A stretch of DNA of 64,000 nt from Manihot esculenta (taxonomy: Eukaryota; Streptophyta; Magnoliopsida; Malpighiales; Euphorbiaceae), in NCBI RefSeq assembly GCF_001659605.2, contig NC_035164.2, forward strand, positions 17,105,393 to 17,169,392. Direction: 5' to 3'. Made by a program: the position numbers and the translations under genes. The stretch's first letter is position 1; every line of letters starts with the position of its first letter. Below are positions 11,776-24,515 of the stretch, piece by piece. The notes beneath the pieces are model-generated. The model did no database searches. It saw only the letters and a list, made by a program, of their open reading frames with translations, and was not told the DNA's origin.

Positions 11776-14700
11776 ATGAGGAGATCCAGTGTGAACATTT
11801 TAACTAGTAATTACAAACAGGCAACAAAATAACTACTAAACCTTAATTCCAAACTAGTTTGGGTTGGCTATATGGATTATTTTTTGCCATTCAGCTCTGT
11901 TTAACTTTGAAAACAAACAGCAATACAGCTCATAAATTTTGATGATTTTATACCAAAAGCGGACAAAATTAGGGGGAAAAGAAGAAAGAAAGGAAAGGAA
12001 GACAGTTTAAGGAAGACCATTTGTGCACCAGTTCATCAGATGTATTGTCCTCCACTTAGTAATATCTTTTCTTCCTCTCTTATATAGTGTAATAGAAATA
12101 TGTAATGCTTCGAGCCCAATCAATCACAATGGGAATGAAAGGTAAATATGAAAAAGAATGTAGGAAAACATGAAAAAAAAATTCTTGATGTAAGAGAGGT
12201 GGGGTGAGGAAGGGAAGGTGGAGACTAATTTTGCCATTAACAACACCAAGAGAAGGATGAGAAGAGAAAAGTAGATGGGAGATTGAGGCAAAAGAAGCAT
12301 GTATTCTTCCCTCTAGCAGATAGGCAGGATATATACATGCTAATTTACACAAAAGGAGATACAAAAGATCAACTCTTACAATTACTTGGTTTTTGTGCCT
12401 ACTTAAAAGTGCACAATTCTAGCAGATTATTTACAATTATAATCTTAACACAAAATATAACTAGCACAATGACCCAGCATTAGTGATCTAACTTGAGGAA
12501 GAATTACCTTTCCCATTTCTTTTTCTGAATTTTTCCATATTTATTCATGAACAAAAAATTAGGGCTAGGAATTAAGAGATGCAAAATGGAGAGTTACCTG
12601 AAGAAGAAAGGGAACCCCAAACCCTATCCAGATATCTCAACACTGAACAAGAAGCTTCATCGACTGTCATCATGCCTGATGCAGTGGGCCAGTGAGCAAG
12701 AGTGTTTTCGCCACCATTTCTTCCAATCACCTGAGGTGCTCCCTTGTTAGCTACATATGTATTTGCACATCATGTTATTCTTATACAAGCATAGAAACCC
12801 TGAAAAAATCTGTTACCTGCAGATGTTTTAGGACTACGGAAAAAGATGGAGGACTCCTCAGGTGGAGTGCTCCCCAGGAGAATTCAGGAGGAACAACATT
12901 TTGTTTAGTAAGAATGGGAGAACAACTCCAAGCCAAAGGCCAGTCCTTCAACAGAACAGCTTCACTATATGAAGTAAGCACTTTCCTGCCGCCACCATTG
13001 GGAAATCCCAGTTTAGCAGGTACACATGCTATCTTAGAAATGCTATTACAGAAATTATTGCCATAAAAGACAGCGAAGTTTGAGATTACAGCTTCAACAA
13101 CTGATCCAGCCAATGCCCATATCTCCACAGATACTTCATCATCAGAATCCCTCTCAAAATCATCAGAAGACCCCTTCGATTTTATGCACTGATCTCCCAA
13201 AAATGCAACCTTTTTGGCACATTCAAGTATAACATCTGCATCAGTAGCAGTTCGAAGACCTGTTTTCCTTAAAATGCGAAGCCAACCATCTGTATTAAAC
13301 CTTTCTCCAGGAAATTTCTTCCTCTCACCAGAGAATACAGATGTCAATAAAGCATCACAGGGATCAAACAGATCCCTGGGCTGAGAGAGATCTGTGGAAA
13401 ATTCATCTGCCGTCCTTACAAATCTAGACTCCTTCAGAACTTCAAGTAAAGAAGAATCTGTCTGGAGATCTTGCCAGTTCGTGTAAAGATATATTAATAT
13501 ATCCTCTTGCTCAGGCCGAGGTTTGCCTTCAAATCCGGGCAACCCAAACCTTATCAAAATCTGTGGATCATGTAATTCAGGAACCCCAAGGGCTCGTAAC
13601 AGTGAACACTCGATTGAATCTGTTGAATGGGAAAGGCAATGCTCATCAAATGGCTTTAGGAATGATCCAGAAGATATCATACACATATCTTGACCAAGCA
13701 GTTTCATGTAGGATCCCCCGACTGTTTTATATATAGGCAAGCATCGCAATACCTCAAGTTCCTCAGTTCCATATTTAGATGCATTAGACAAGAAATCATA
13801 AGCAAAAAGACTAAAAAGTTCATCTCGATCTGAATCTGAAAATGATTTAAGTTCAGCAAAATATCCAGCGTTTTTGGCTGCAACAAGCTTAGAAGCAATA
13901 ACTTGTCCTAGCGACTGAACGGGTGAAGGGAGACAATTACAGGAGGCAGCACAACCAAAGAAAGCAGCATCAAAAATGGGGATATTGCATTGGTTCAGCA
14001 GAGAAAACAACCAAGGATGCCTACTTTTCGTTTGTTCAAAAGCTGAAATATACAACTGCACATCATATTCATTAATGGACAATCCTGTCATACCATTTCC
14101 CGAGCTACCCATATCCAGCACACTGTTCCCAGAGACTGGATCAGTAAAAGGAGGAGGAATGAAGACTAAATGACGTTCCTTTATACGGCATAAGATGGGT
14201 CTACCAAGAAAAGCAGGAATTAAGGGCCAATCAGCAAACAGTGAGAGTTCTTCTGATGAACCCGTAAAACATTTCCAGAACAATCTTATCCATTCATGAG
14301 ATGGACCACCTTCATCAAAAGAATTTGATGTATTCTCCCAAGAAAACCACGGAGCCAATTTTGAACCCATTACATGATTCACCCAATTCTCATGAAAAAG
14401 TAATCTCATATGACCAGCCAGTAAGTGGAGAGAGAAATTCTTCAGTTTCAATAATGATTGCGAGGCACATTTGGAGAAAATATCAGACAGGATGGATCTA
14501 TCTAATAGTTTTGGATGGACATATTTTGCGGCTAAAGGCGTCATCAGGGCCTGTTGATCCTTGTTGCCAAGCCAAAGCTCACTAACTCCCAACCGAGCTA
14601 AATTATTAGTAGCAGTTGGACATGGTAAACCCCTGAGCTCAGCAGCAACAAATAGAGTCATAGGATTTCCATTTCCACTGCCATCTGAAATGGTGTTCCT

Positions 14701-17700
14701 CTGACTTGAAGGCCCTCCAGCCCTACCAATATCTTCAACAACTCCTCGTCCAAAATCAAATAAAGCCTTCCCCAAACTTGTCATTAGCTCAAGTGCATCT
14801 CCTGAACTGGATTCACTCTGATCCTGCAACCCATGAACATTCTGCACATTTGGCATTGATGCTGAAGTAGAACTGTTGCCCACATCATTAGCTGCTCTAT
14901 GCATTATATTGAAGTTGAAAGAATCCACTGATGCATTTTCTTCAGAAAAATTAGATGATCCTGGAATCTCAATATCAGACAAGCAGTACTCAAGAACGTC
15001 CAAGTAGGTATCAATTGATCGAAGAGCAAAAGGTGTCGTTGACATCCTTAGAAGATCCCGAACCATTTTAGGTTTAATTTCTCGAATTGGAATCCCAACA
15101 GCCTGGATTTCGGTCACAAGCTCCCAAGGTACAGAAAACACAGGATAATGTTCCTTCACAAAACTACAAACTGTAGCTGGAAGTAAATTACTAGCTACCA
15201 CATTTCCAGGTTGTGAAAGAAACATACCCTCTTCAGACTTGACCAAGCTTCCTGAATAAAGCTGCCAAACAGGGAGATCAGCAACACGAGCATAAAATGG
15301 CCTTATTACTTGTTCGATCAGACATTCCCAATCTGCTTTAAGCACTCTCATTTGTGCTAAGTTATCTCCATCTCCAGGTTGATTAATTGATGCATGCCTA
15401 TTAGACCTTGGCCAGAAGGAATAAATTAGATCACCATATGCCTTCAAAGACAGAGAAAATGCACGACCTGCACTTGATTCAATAGTTGAACTTGAAGGTT
15501 CTCTTCTTAGTTTCTGCATTTCCATCACCATTTCAATGTAAGAATCACGAACACAAGACATTAATTCTCTGTTCCAAGCTTCAACCAACTGACCTCCAGC
15601 ATCAGCCTGTGCATCCCCAGAAGTTCCCCTGTCCTGGTACTTGAAGAGACAACGGCCGCCATTGTGACGTACAAGGAAACATCCCAGAACAATGACAGGT
15701 AGAGTTATATTAGTGGACAAAGGAAGAGGAGACATAACACAGCTTTTCAGATGCACATCAACAGGATGACCATCTCTTGATATGTGAGCTGCAACTCCAG
15801 CCACAGGTGTCAAGTTGTATGCAAGATATCTCCTACAAGAAAAGAAGTAACCAGACAACAATTGATAAACATTGACACAATAATACCCAAACATTTTATC
15901 TTAAGGTAGGCACATGTTCTACAGAAAATAAAAATTGGTGCACCAACTCTCTTTTTTATTCACTCCAAGGAAAATATAAATAATTTACAAGTAAATTACA
16001 AGTCAATCAGAGAACTGTGTAACTTGGATATTACAAATATAATGTTAAGCAGAATATAACTTCCCAAATGTTCCAATGTTGACAGAAAAACAAGAATAGT
16101 ACTTTCAAAGCCTTTCTCCCATTCGACCTTGTTCAACCAAGCACATCTCATTCACAAAACCCACAATTCCTAGCCAAACCAAGCAAGAAGCCACTCAAAT
16201 GCTATCCACTAGATAGCTAAGGTATGTCAAAAGAATGTAAGCGTCATTCTTATTTTGTCTCTCATCTTCTCTCTGGTTATAGAATAACAATGTTGTTGCA
16301 TTAGGAAACAAATTCTTAGATTCCTTAATTAACATGATTATAGGGATAGAGGTTTAGACCTTCCTATTATCTTAATTTTAAAGATCACTGTATAAGAAAT
16401 TTTATCAACTCTTGATGAAATACATAAGGTTTTTACCTCCAATAACATGGTAACATAGCACCCATTGTAGCATGGAATTTCTTTTTTTTTTGGAAAATTT
16501 GTTTTCCTTTGTTTTTCTTGCGTTTGCTACTGCCATCCTAATATACTATCCCCTGGGTTCTCCTAGTTGCCTCACCGCCTTCCTCAACAGGAAGATAGAC
16601 TATAAACTGACCATCTTTCCAAGTTGATTAGACATCACACCCTGTTTATTAGACAGGAGAGGACACACAAGTATCATACCCTGTTTATTAGACATCACAA
16701 GAGTAAGTGTAATACCCGGCTAAATTCTAGTGTCTGAATTTCAATTTTCTGACGGAATCTCGGAACCGAAAACTTTAGAAGGATAAAATGAATTTTTCTG
16801 TAAAATAAATTTTTTAGCATTCTACAATGTGTTTTAAAAAAAAAATAATTTTCAAGTCATCAAGATTCGATCACCGAACATGAGCTAGCAGACCCAGCTG
16901 TAACCGATTTTTGAGAGAAATTCTTCTTTCTTCTTCCGGGCAAAGATAAGCCTAAGGCCCCTTACTGATGTTTTTTGCTTGAGTACTTCTAGAAATTCAT
17001 GAGTTTTACTTTCATTTTGAAGAATCAAGTTGAGTGTTTCAAAGTTTTAGCTTTTGGGATCTTCGGAGCTCGTCTCTTCTTCTCCTTGTTGCTGTGTTGG
17101 AGTTTGCTCCAAGAGGTAAATTATAATCCTTGCTCTATTCTGTTGTTAGAGTTTTTAAAAGAGGCATAAGTTGTTTCTATGGTTTGATGATGCATGCAAA
17201 ACCTTTTATACGTTTTGGAGTTTAAGTTTCTAGTTTTTAATAATGGATGATTTTTCTTGTCTTGTTAATGCATGATGAAGTTTAGATTAGCTTTAAGTGT
17301 TCCTTATGTGTGTTGAGTGTGTATGGTTATTTGTGAGCTCTTGCATGTAAGTTGGAAGTGTGTCGAGGGTTGTTGGCTAAGGTTGAATCGGGTTCTGCAT
17401 TGTAGAAGAACTTAGGTTCGACCGCCGAACGTGCTTGTGAAAGCTGTCTTTTAGCCGCCTAACCTGCCTCCGAAGGTTTGACTTTCGAATTTGTAAGAGA
17501 CTTTAGGCCGCCAAACCTGCCGCCGAAAGTCCCTTGTCCAACCATTTTCAGCTCGTTTTCTACATGTTCTCTAATATGTTTTTAGGAGTTTCTGGGGATA
17601 GTTTCAAGTATTGTAAAAGTTATGTTGGTCCCTCGTTTAAATCCATTTGTGTAGGATCGGACTAGGGAGACTGTAGAGACTTGTAGTGAGATAACTGTTT

Positions 17701-20700
17701 CAAAGCTAGGCTTGCATCAGCCAGAGGTGAGTAGAACTAAACTAAATTATCATTTTAAAGAAATCGAATGTTTTAAGCATGCTCATACATCACGAATGTC
17801 ATGTGTATATGATTAGGTTGTTTTGCATTAGAATTCACGAATATGATGCATTGCATAACTTATTGTTGTTGTGGATGGACATTAGATGGCCCACTAGCGC
17901 TCAAACATGTTATGATATGGTACGACGGATACAGAAGTCCAGATCGAGGCCCATTCTAAGCCTCTAGCATTATGTAAGGGAAGTTCAGGTCGAGGCCCAT
18001 TCTATGCCCCTACTACTATAGATATGTTATGTTTAAGAGGAAGTCTAGAGGAGTAACCGTTGTAGGCCAGGCACTATTGGAATTTATAGAGGGTTACAGA
18101 TGACAAATCCATTTTTATGTGAACTGTTTGTGTTGTGACGCATTCATATGATCATACATTTTATTGAATTGCTTTTGTTTATGTTTCTGCTCACTAGGCT
18201 CTTGTATCTTATCCTTTCCCCTAACCCCAGATTTGTAGGACCAGAGTTAGCTTGGAAGGTTAGCAGAACTATTTGGTATAATTCTGATGTAATTGTTTAG
18301 CCGTGGACATGCAATTCTTATTATGGATTAGAATTGTGATTTGTCTAAGTCTTCTTTTATAATCCCTTGTTTATGATCTTCTTATGTAAATGTTTTAAAG
18401 TCTAAGTTATATTTGAACCAAACTGAGGCATGTAATGTTAACTATACTGGAGCATTTAATGAGAGCTCTAGTATGAGCTTTACGTTTTCAGTTATGATAT
18501 ATGCATATATCAAGTTTTGATTTTTGAGATGGATATGTTTTTATATGCTTTTATGATCATGTTACGGATTATATCAAGTGTACAAGATGTATTGTAAGTT
18601 TGCTATGGGCTCCAACGATCTTAAGTCGACTTGAACCCTAGCGCCAGTAGCGGTTCGATTTCCGAGTTGTTACAGTAAGAGAACTCTTCTTATAGTTTAT
18701 GTTGATAATACAGTGATAACAGGAGATGACAAAGAAGAGATGGCTCGATTGAAAATGCTTTTGACTCAAGAATTTGAGATAAAAAAAAAATCTAGAAAAA
18801 TTACAATATTTCCTAAGAATTGAGGTAGCTAGATCAGATAAGGGAATCTTCTTCATCACCCAGAGAAAGTATATTCTACATCTTTTGGAAGAGACTGATA
18901 TGTTGAGTTGCAAACCAACAGTCTCCTATTGAGAGCAATAATAAACTACAAAGCAGAACTGGTGAATCAATTGTTGTTGGCAGATTGGTAGGGAAACTAA
19001 CTTATCTCTCACACATTAGACCAAACATAGCATATGAAGTGATGTAGTCAGTGTAGTCAGCCAGTTTATGCATGATTGCCATGATTCTCGTGAGCCCTAT
19101 ATGCAAGCTATTTTGCATTCTGCAATATCTGAAGTCTATCCCAAGAAAATGTCTCCTTTCCAAACATGGTCAGCTCCAAATAGAAGTCTTTACATATGCA
19201 GATTAGGCTGGATCACTAGATGATAGAAAATCAACCTTTGGTTATTGCATACTTGTGGGAGGAAACCTTGTTACTTGAAAAGCAAAAAGCAAAGTATTGT
19301 TACTTAATCAAGTGTTAAAGCTGAAATAGAGTTATGGCTCAAGGAGTTTGCATATTTTTGTGGTTGTAAAGATTATTGGAGAAATTAAAATGCCAAGGAT
19401 AAAGTACCATTGTACTGTGATAATAAAGCAACTATTAGTATAGCTCAAAATCCAAGTTCAACATGATCAAATGAGGCACATAGAAATCAATCAGCACTTT
19501 ATAGGAGAAACTGGCAGATGGCGTCTTAAGCTTAGTTCATGTGATCTTTAACATGCACCTGGCCAACGTGTTCACTAAAGGGCTTAACAACAGAACCTAT
19601 CACACCTTAGTTTACAAGTTGAGCATGTGGGATATCTATGCACCAACTTGAGGGGGAGTGCTGACTATTTTAGAAGATTCGAGATTTGATTACTGATTTA
19701 ATTGCTTGATTCTAGGTCCTAAATTGTAGCTAATTTATTTATTGCCTTTTGTATAAGCTTTCTAGTTAGATTCAATTCTTTGTGTATAAATAGATGATTA
19801 TATTGTATGTAATATGTCAAAACTATAGATCAATTAGGAGATATCTTTAAAAAACACTGCATGGAGCTTAGGTTGACTGCATTTACAACAAGTTGGAAGC
19901 GATTAACAACTATTTCCAACGTATGGGTGAGCATTATAGAATAATAAACTTGTTCTATTAGGAAACAAATATTTAGATCCTTGATTAGCATGATTATAAG
20001 GATGGAGGTGTAGACCATTAGTCTATGTAAATGGGATGAGTAGGTACTAGAATTTTCTTTTTTTTTTCCTATATTTGATTTTGTTTCTTTCTAAAGAGGA
20101 AAAGTCGCTCTTTATTGCTTTAGAAAAGACAATAAAATCACTTCCACGTGCAGATCATGACTTTTAATTTTTCCTAACAAGATTTTCAATAAGTTTTGGA
20201 AATTGTCAATGCCAACTGCCCAAAAGCTCATAAAAACAAAATAACTGAAACCAAATAATTACCCTTAGTTTCTAAGGTAGAAATTACAGGTTCTGGGAAC
20301 AAGAATATTCCAAGCAGCAACTTGAATTTTCACATTCAGAATAATTTACAGAGGTACATTTAGTAAAGTAGAAGTAGGATTTATGTCAATGAGAAAACTA
20401 ACTAAAATGAAGGAAAAGAAAAGATTTGAGGCAATTAAGAATAGCCAAGGCACTATAGCACACAAACTTAATTGTGAAACAACTCTCTCACAGTCAGTGT
20501 TATGAAGGCAAGAGGCAACAGGGTACCATAGCCTTAGGGAAGAGAAAAGGTGAGACGAGGACCCTTTTGGAGTGAAGCGCCATGGCCTACATATGTGTAT
20601 TGTGTATATATTTCTAATTAGTTAACTCAATTATAGGGATATATTTATGTAATCCTTTTTAATATTAGAGAGAGGAAGTGCATGAAATTTAGTTATCCAA

Positions 20701-23700
20701 TTAGCTACTTCAAATGGACAATATGGGTTAGGGAATGGTAGTTAAAAAGCCCAAAAAAAAAAGGGGCCTCTCCACAATTTTTAAGAGGTGGCAGGAGGCG
20801 AGGCAAGCCAACGCAAAGTGCTCGCCTCTTTCAAGCTGTCTAGCCTCATCTAGGCAAGCAAGGTGAGAACGCTTACAATAGGTCATTAAATATTTACCAA
20901 GATGTAATTTTCTTGTCCTATATGGACTTGTATCCTAAATAAAAGACATGAATGAAAAAAACTACTGTGTGTGTAATCCCTGACTGTCAAGTCCCTTTCT
21001 ATCTGGACAAAAAAAGTAGTCTAAGCCAGCAAATCAAGTATTTCCCTTATAGCAGCTGTCCAATATATGCTCCATCACAAAATGAAAGTCTCAACTTTAA
21101 GGTGATTGAACAACAGGTTCTATTTGCCAAATCCAAAATAAAATCTTGAGGGAGAATTTTCAATCAATTGCATGGTCACCTTACACCTTACAGCCGCAAC
21201 TCTTGAAGGTTCTCTGTTTCTTCTATTACCTTATACCCTATGGACACACGATTGTAAAGGCATTAATTTCTAAAGATCATGAGTCAGGAAGTCCTTTTCC
21301 AAAATATTGATTCTTTATGGCTCTAATTTCTTGTCATTTACCTCTCTTGCTTATATGATTACAATCATGTACATTTCCCGAATAGAGGAATGGCAATCTT
21401 AGACAACCAAAATCGAGGATGACTGATAAAATGCATATTTCCAGATAATGATTGAGCCATGTGCTAATATTTAGTTCTTAACAGGGTTTTCAGTGTTCAA
21501 TACAATCTACGACAGAGATGGAGACACAGAAAAAGCTACACTCTAGATTCCAGCCTCTCATGAAGAAAAGTTAAGCCACATTATTATATCTAATTGGTAT
21601 ATGTCATGTCAATTTTTTAATAATAAGATCAAGTTTAAGGATCCTCTTTTTCATTCACTTCCCAAGAGGTTGATATTTTCATTAAAAGAGAATTTCAACC
21701 TGTAAAATTCCTGATGAAATGAAGAAGTTGTTTAAGACATAATCTAGAATCCGTTACCAGTGAAAATTCAAAAAATATACCTGTCCAGAGCCATATTTCT
21801 TGTTTGCCCAGAGCCAAGGCTAAGCACAACAAGCCAGCGGTCAACAACTCTAGTAGCAGTAGCTCTTTCGTCCAAGTTCACATCTATCACATGCAATTTA
21901 ACTGCAGAACTTGAGCTGCTAAATAACCTTGATATTTGGAATTTCCTCCACTTCTTTTCTGGAAATGGATTTCTTAAAGTAGCAGATAAAGGATCAACAC
22001 AAACTGAATAATCCTGGCATGCTTGTTCACTTCCTTCATCCCATGTTGAGAGTGAGACCTAAATACGTTAAATATTTTTACATTGTCAATTTTGATGTTT
22101 ATTAAGATGAATTACAGGGGACAAAAGATAATTTTAAAGCCCACAAGAAGTCAATAACAAGAAGGGTTCAATTCAACTAGGAAACAACTTTGGTTGACTT
22201 CTGAATAAACTACCATTAAAAAGCTATAGACTTTAAAAATGTTAAGAAATGAACTATATGAAGACAATGGCAAGTAACTATAAAGATATGTAAGATAATG
22301 CAAGCAGGATACTTCATCTAATCAAGGGGGATATAACATCTTGAAGAAGTAAAAAAGCAGGATGTTGTGGTCAAATCAAATGCAGAAGCAGACTAACCAG
22401 CAATGACTTCGGCACATGTGAGCTTATATGGTTTAAAGCAAATTCTTTAAAAGTTAAAATTCAAAGGTGTTGAACAAATGAAACTGATTTGCAATCATCA
22501 AGCAGCACTGCACAATATATTCTAATTCTGTGTTTTATGTGAGGACAAAGCATATTGAATAGTCCATGAAACCCATTAAATAATCTAACATTAATCATAA
22601 AGCACTTTTTTGCAAAAATTTAAATTTTATTTTCTCTAAATTTAAATAGTCTAATATATAATTTCAATCGCATAAATAAATTATCAACTAAGTGAGAAAA
22701 AGAATTATCACTTCTTAATAATAAAAATTGTGTATAAAATTAAATTAAATAATGAGTGAATAACTTAAGAAAAGTTTTAGATGGTGCTATGAAATTGAAA
22801 TCTTGAAGATGATAAAGCAAATTCTTTGGATTAAAAAAGAACAGAGAAAGGAAGGACTAAATAGTAAAGATTTCTTTGACAAATAGACTAAAGAATTTGA
22901 TTTTATAAAATACAAAGATGTTTTAATCAAGTAATTTTGAAATAAGGATGAAATAGTAAGTTTTCTAAACATATAGGAATCTACTGATAATTTTTCTTAT
23001 TTTAGGAAAAAATACCTAAATAACCCTAAATAATTTGAAAAATTTAAGGGGGGCCTCCTCTCCCCTGCTGGCTCCGCCCTTGATTGTAGGACTACAACAG
23101 TTGAACTCACCACCTTGGCTTCCAAAGTACTGCCACTTGCTTTCAACACCAATACTTTTTATAACTCCTTTATTTGTTCCAGTTTCTTGTTGCTGACCCT
23201 GTCCACCTCAGACACCTGCATTGCCATCATTGATTTCGGCTCAGGTTGTCTTATGCTAGTAGAATTGGGTAGTGGTGATATTTCTATTGTAGGTTGATTC
23301 GATGAGAATTGACTATTGCTGGACAGAATATATTTATTGACTATATTTTGGAATTTTAGAGTTGCAATAACGTCAGTGGTTGGTGATTTTGAATCTGGTG
23401 GAATTTCTGAAATCTTTTATGGCATAGCAGCAGTAGAGTTAGGGATCCTCCATTCTACAAATCTGTCTTGATTTTAGGCAACATTTTGGAATTTTAGGGC
23501 TCTTTTCCATCACAAGCAAGCAACTCAATTTTAGGCAACATTTTCTGCATTTAAATACCCAGTGAAATTATTACAGTATTTACAGGAAATGTGCCCCTAC
23601 CTCCAATAGATCAGCTGCTCCCAACTCAGCAGCTTCCTCATCTCCATTACTGCCTCCCTTGCCCTTTTCATTCAAATTCTCAGCCTTCAAGGATTGGATT

Positions 23701-24472
23701 TCCTACATTAGGAGTTCCCAATTCCATGAATCTATAGACCTCATATATTCAAAGTTCTTGAATTCTTTCCATTTTTTCTTGAAAATTCCAAAGCTCCTCC
23801 AATTCTGCCACCTCAAACTGCTTCAGAACTGAAGATAACTGAGCTTGTAATTTTCAAGAATGAATTGCGATTACCAAGAAGTAATATGAAATTCCAGCCC
23901 ACACACAACAATGCTCTGACATCAATTTGTCACAAGAAAACCCTATAACAGAGAAATAGAAGAATGGAGAGAGATTGAGAGAAGAAGAATATTCTAGAGA
24001 GAATTAGAAAAGAACAGAAAAGAGAAAGGTTAAGATTGTTATTGATCTTAGAATGAATATTTTGGGTATTCCTACTCCCTATTTATACACAACAGCTCTC
24101 CAATAACTGCCACAGCACACACAACTGATTTATAACAGCTGCTTTAGCTATTATTCATTTTTCCCTCCAATTCCAGCAACTTGCTAACTACTATTCCCTC
24201 TGTAACAAAGCAGATTGGTAGGAAATGGTATGTGTTCTCTATTGAGAAACGGTGTTTATACACAGATTACCAGGCATTGTTAAGATGACTAATCATTTTA
24301 CTAAAAATCCTCTGTTAATCAATTAGTCCTATGATTTACAATCTATTTTAATTATGTACAGATTATATTCACGCCATAACACTCACCATCGAGCTGGAGC
24401 ATAAATGTTTATGAAGAATTATAGAGTATAAAAGACTTTCTTTTTTGTGTATCGAAGTGAGAAAATTACAAG

Positions 24473-24515
<43 letters not shown>

